A stretch of 64,000 nt of DNA from Fibrella aquatilis (GTDB lineage: Bacteria > Bacteroidota > Bacteroidia > Cytophagales > Spirosomataceae): contig NZ_JAFMYU010000009.1 in the NCBI RefSeq assembly GCF_017353255.1, positions 62,001 through 126,000 of the forward strand, read 5' to 3'. Both the position numbers and the translations under genes were made by a program. Under the pieces are notes generated by a model, which saw only the letters and a program-made list of their open reading frames with translations, was not told where the DNA came from and did no database searches. Shown here piece after piece: positions 60,959 through 64,000 of this stretch; position 1 is the stretch's first letter; each line of letters opens with the position of its first letter.

Positions 60959-61644
60959 TCGCTGAACTCCGCGAAGCCAATAAAATCTACGACAGCCCAG
61001 CAGGGAAGTTCGTCGCGCTTAACAAAACGACGCTGACCATCAACGAAGCCGAGTTGCTGCTCATCATCGGACCCAGCGGGTCGGGCAAGACCACGTTGCT
61101 CTCGCTGATTGGCTGTTTGATCGACCCCACCGAGGGGCAGGTGTGGGTCGATGGAAAGGATGTGGCCACGCTGTCGTCGGGCCAGAAAGCGGATTTGCGG
61201 CTCAATCTGATTGGGTTTGTTTTTCAGCAATTCAACCTGTTGGCTCCGCTGACTGCCGAGGAAAACGTGGCTTATCCGCTGCAAATGCAGAAGGTGCCGG
61301 GCAGTGAGATCAAAAAGCGGGTGGCCGAGGCACTGGAAAAGGTGAATATGACCGAACACCGGCGCAAGTTTCCCAAGCAGCTATCGGGCGGCCAACAACA
61401 GCGCATCGCCATTGCGCGGGCGTTGGTGACAAACCCCAAATTGGTGCTGTGCGACGAGCCAACGGCCTCGCTCGATAAAGACAGCGTCGATACTGTAATG
61501 AACGAACTCCGCGCCCTCGCTAAATCGGGCAAAGCCGTGGCCGTCGTCACGCACGACCCCCGCCTGACCCAGTATGCTGACCGGGCCGTCGAGGTCAAAA
61601 ACGGTATGGCGACACTTATTGATGTTCAAAAAATGACGGCCTAA
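60955..61644 (+). CDS. ABC transporter ATPase (MacB/LolD-type exporter)
   Basis: The 229-residue ATP-binding subunit has Walker A GPSGSGKTT (about 36-44), Q-loop in FVFQQFNLLAPLTAEENV, signature LSGGQQQRIAIARA and Walker B LVLCDEPTASLD. It powers the FtsX-type permease encoded two genes later. Its ATG overlaps the DUF4249 stop (ATGA), linking uptake and efflux genes in one transcript. The subfamily (DevA/MacB-like) matches the membrane fusion protein and permease that follow. Confidence 0.95.
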   Translation: MIAELREANKIYDSPAGKFVALNKTTLTINEAELLLIIGPSGSGKTTLLSLIGCLIDPTEGQVWVDGKDVATLSSGQKADLRLNLIGFVFQQFNLLAPLTAEENVAYPLQMQKVPGSEIKKRVAEALEKVNMTEHRRKFPKQLSGGQQQRIAIARALVTNPKLVLCDEPTASLDKDSVDTVMNELRALAKSGKAVAVVTHDPRLTQYADRAVEVKNGMATLIDVQKMTA

Positions 61645-61656
61645 CGGCCAGACACC

Positions 61657-62592
61657 ATGCCCCTACAACCTACATACACACTCATCTTTCTCGCAGCCAG
61701 CACCCTGTTTGTCGCCTGCCAAAAAGAAGAAAAACCGCAACAGAATGCGACCCCGGCCAAGCCCATTACGCAGGTCGTGGGCGTGGCGCGGGTCGAACCC
61801 GAACGCGGCTTAATCAATCTCTATGCCGGGGCCGATGGCCGGGTCACGACCATTAACGTCAGTGAAAACCAGGCACTCACCAGCGGGCAGGTACTGCTCA
61901 CCGTGGATAGCCAGACCGACAAGGCGCAGGTGGCGCAGGCACGGTCCAAAATCGGGACTCAACGGGCCGCCATTGCTGCACAAGAAGCCACTATCTCCAC
62001 GCTCCGGCTCGCCGTTGAGCAGGCGCAGGCCGATGTGGAATTAAATCGGAAGCTATTGGCCGTAAAGGGCATCACTGAGCAAACGCTGCGTGACAGCGAA
62101 GCGACTCTCGCTACCCGGCAGCAAGACTATCGAAAAGGGCAGGCCGACTTGCAGCAAACGCGGGCGGTGGTGACCGAACTCAATGCCGACGTAAACTCGG
62201 CCCTTGTGGGCGCAAAAGACAAAACCCTCCGCGCGCCCTACACGGGCAAACTCCTCGACTGGACGGTGAAAATCGGCGACTTCGTGACGGGCAATACCCA
62301 GGTCGGCCAGATGGCTCCCAACGGCAGCCTGATTGCCCGCACCGAGGTGGACGAACTCTTTGCCGAACGCATCAAACCGGGGCAGCGGGCCAACATCCGT
62401 TCGCAGGCAACGGGCAAGATTATCGGGTCGGGGACAGTGTATTTCGCGGCTGATTTTTTGAAGAAGAAATCGCTTTTCGAGGACGAAACCGCCCAGGAAG
62501 ACCGCCGGGTACGCGAGGTCCGCATTAGGCTCAATCCCGGTGCCAATGTGCTGATTAACAGCCGGGTCGATTGTATTATTTTGCTCAACTGA
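61657..62592 (+). CDS. Membrane fusion protein (HlyD/DevB type), lipoprotein
   Basis: The 311-residue periplasmic adaptor has lipobox STLFVAC (Cys21), a lipoyl-like segment (VGVARVEPERGLINLYAGAD, TTINVSENQALTSGQVLLTV), an alpha-helical hairpin rich in Ala/Gln (about 85-175) and a beta-barrel end. It bridges the inner-membrane ABC permease and the outer-membrane TolC-type channel encoded next. Lies 12 bp after the ATPase gene and 8 bp before the permease ATG. Confidence 0.92.
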   Translation: MPLQPTYTLIFLAASTLFVACQKEEKPQQNATPAKPITQVVGVARVEPERGLINLYAGADGRVTTINVSENQALTSGQVLLTVDSQTDKAQVAQARSKIGTQRAAIAAQEATISTLRLAVEQAQADVELNRKLLAVKGITEQTLRDSEATLATRQQDYRKGQADLQQTRAVVTELNADVNSALVGAKDKTLRAPYTGKLLDWTVKIGDFVTGNTQVGQMAPNGSLIARTEVDELFAERIKPGQRANIRSQATGKIIGSGTVYFAADFLKKKSLFEDETAQEDRRVREVRIRLNPGANVLINSRVDCIILLN

Positions 62593-62600
62593 CCCCAATC

Positions 62601-63713
62601 ATGTTAAAAACAGCGTTTCGCTTCCTGACCTACGACCGCTCCAATCTAGCCGGGATACTGTCCGGCATTGTGGTGTCTATCGTGCTGGTGGGGCTGGAAT
62701 TAGACATCTTCAAGGGGATGATTACCAACGTCCAGGGCCTGACCATTCAGTACCCCAACTATGTCTGGGTCATCAATCCCAAAACGCAGTCGGCCCTGCA
62801 ATTGCAGAACCTCGACGTGCGCGTGGGTCGGGAGTTACAGTCCATTCCGGGCGTTAGGCAGGTTTATCCTATTGTGTTCGCGTCTGGCTCGGCCAAGCTG
62901 CCCAAAGGCGGCAAGGTGTCGGTGCAGATGATCGGTATCGAGGCCCCGGCGTTTGTGGGAGCCGCCCGTTCCTACACGCCCGAAACCAACGTCAACGACC
63001 TCATCAACGAAGGCGCGGTGATCTTCGACCAGTCGGAACTGCCCCGCTTAGATAACCTGAACGTCGGCGATTACCTGACCATCAACGATCAGCGGGTCTA
63101 TATGAGCGGCCTCTCGAAAGGACTGACCGGCTTCGGCACGTCCTACGTGGTCACCACGCTCGAACGCGCCCGTGTCCTGAGCCAGTTAAGTCCCAATTTC
63201 GTCAATGCCTATCTGCTCATGGTGGACGGGGACGCGGCAACTAAAGCGACCGTAATGGATCGAATCAACCGGGAAATCAATACGGCGCGGGCGGTGGAAG
63301 GGACTAAACTCGGTGGCGAAACGGTACGCTACATGCTGAAAAACAACAACACGGTACTCGGTTTCTTAATGATGGTCGTCTTTTCGGTGATCGGCGGGTT
63401 TGCCATCGTCGGGGTCACGCTTTATGCCTCTGTCAACGACCGGATTCGGGACTACGGCACCATCAAGGCCATCGGCGGTAATAACGGCCTCATCCGGCGG
63501 CTGATTCTGCTCCAGGGTGTCCTGTACGCCCTCATTGGTTTCAGCATCGCGTTTGGTATCCTGAGCCTGACCAAAATTGGCTCTGACGACGGCTTCCCCC
63601 TCTGGCTGGTGGGGGCACTCATTGGGGTCACGCTCTTTATCAGCATCGTCAGCAGCCTGATTGCCATGCGGAAAATCACGCGGCTGGAGCCGGTGCAAAT
63701 CTTTAGAATGTAA
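62601..63713 (+). CDS. FtsX-type ABC permease (DevC/MacB-like)
   Basis: The 370-residue inner-membrane permease has one N-terminal helix (about 17-35, ILSGIVVSIVLVGLELDIF), a periplasmic core domain (about 45-250), and three C-terminal helices (LGFLMMVVFSVIGGFAIVGV, LLQGVLYALIGFSIAFGIL, LVGALIGVTLFISIVSSLIA). It ends MRKITRLEPVQIFRM, as FtsX family members do. I chose ATG 62601, since the longer frame overlaps the adaptor gene. The stop overlaps the TolC-type ATG by one base (TAATG). Confidence 0.93.
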   Translation: MLKTAFRFLTYDRSNLAGILSGIVVSIVLVGLELDIFKGMITNVQGLTIQYPNYVWVINPKTQSALQLQNLDVRVGRELQSIPGVRQVYPIVFASGSAKLPKGGKVSVQMIGIEAPAFVGAARSYTPETNVNDLINEGAVIFDQSELPRLDNLNVGDYLTINDQRVYMSGLSKGLTGFGTSYVVTTLERARVLSQLSPNFVNAYLLMVDGDAATKATVMDRINREINTARAVEGTKLGGETVRYMLKNNNTVLGFLMMVVFSVIGGFAIVGVTLYASVNDRIRDYGTIKAIGGNNGLIRRLILLQGVLYALIGFSIAFGILSLTKIGSDDGFPLWLVGALIGVTLFISIVSSLIAMRKITRLEPVQIFRM

Positions 63714-64000
63714 TGAAAAATCTGCTTTTACAAGGCTGCAACGGCTTTCTGATAGGTTGCGGCCTGTTCGTCCTGACACTTGCCACACCGGCCAACGCCC
63801 AGACCCGCTTGGGCGGCACTCCGCTGAGCCTGAACGAAGCCCTGGAAACGGGTCTTAAAAATCGCTATGACCTTCAAGCCAACCAGGTGAGTCTGGCCCT
63901 GTCGGAGAATTCGATCCAGAAAAACCGCTCCGGTTGGCTACCCGACATCGCGGCATCGGGCAGTGTTCGCTACAACACGCAGCTTCAGACGACGGTGATT
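63713..64000 (+). CDS. TolC-family outer-membrane channel, N-terminal part
   Basis: The gene runs off the right edge; 96 codons are present. They encode a signal peptide (MKNLLLQGCNGF up to TPANAQ) and the first TolC/OEP repeat, with PLSLNEALETGLKNRYDLQA and KNRSGWLPDIAASGSVRYN, typical of type I secretion and multidrug outer-membrane factors. It overlaps the permease stop by one base and completes a tripartite export system. The remaining two thirds lie beyond the window. Confidence 0.92.
   Translation, partial: MKNLLLQGCNGFLIGCGLFVLTLATPANAQTRLGGTPLSLNEALETGLKNRYDLQANQVSLALSENSIQKNRSGWLPDIAASGSVRYNTQLQTTVI

Noticed and set aside
1-64000. tRNA or rRNA genes, complete insertion sequences, restriction-modification or known defence operons
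   Set aside because: Looked for on both strands; none could be supported from the sequence.

Overview
The window looks like part of a Cytophagales (Bacteroidetes) genome, most like Spirosoma or a close relative. The case rests on SusC/SusD pairs whose SusC proteins carry an N-terminal STN domain, FecI/FecR-type sigma/anti-sigma pairs, DUF5107-TPR and DUF4249 proteins, LytTR signalling, TAnnTTTG-type promoters and a GC-rich coding style. The genus is an inference from memory. The sequence alone does not show whether this is chromosome or a large plasmid.

Bases 1 to about 6.5 kb are a conjugative or mobilizable element module. It holds the 3' end of a giant SNF2-like helicase gene, a leftward operon parA - DUF3408-like - membrane-anchored unknown (arranged like traA/traB/traC of Bacteroides conjugative elements), and a rightward pair of a MobC-like accessory protein and a short relaxase, followed by two small unknown genes. 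The divergent gap between parA and mobC contains a strict 9-bp-phased array of CAAC(C) half-sites (4322-4467) and an 11-bp inverted repeat in front of parA, which I read as a centromere/operator or oriT-type site. From 6.5 to 8.6 kb is an AT-rich orphan gene, an unassigned stretch and a membrane protein.

From 8.6 to 19 kb lie two AraC-regulated loci. The first has a sugar-porter MFS permease, a DUF5107-TPR protein and aldose epimerase. The second has an SDR, an NADP oxidoreductase and a secreted protein of unknown function.

From 19 to 33.6 kb a leftward polysaccharide-utilization-type locus runs ribokinase - secreted ADP-ribosylglycohydrolase-like enzyme - GRP-family sugar transporter - ECF sigma - FecR - SusC - SusD, ending at a clear terminator, with a giant FG-GAP/ASPIC lipoprotein behind it. 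The set suggests scavenging of ribose from nucleosides, ADP-ribose or ADP-ribosylated material. A divergent alpha-solenoid-like unknown gene shares its promoter region, which holds an exact 12-bp direct repeat.

From 35.3 to 48 kb a second, rightward locus has a GH140-like enzyme, sigma, FecR, SusC, SusD, then a Crp-like regulator with a secreted Rid-like protein, a darcynin-family protein and an SDR, and finally a GH36 alpha-galactosidase. From 48 to 55.8 kb come an endonuclease III homologue, further Crp-like/oxidoreductase pairs, and a TetR-FAD-monooxygenase pair with two nearly identical operators. From 55.8 kb to the end, a LytTR two-component system is divergent from a TonB receptor - DUF4249 lipoprotein - ABC ATPase - membrane fusion protein - FtsX-type permease - TolC operon that runs off the right edge.
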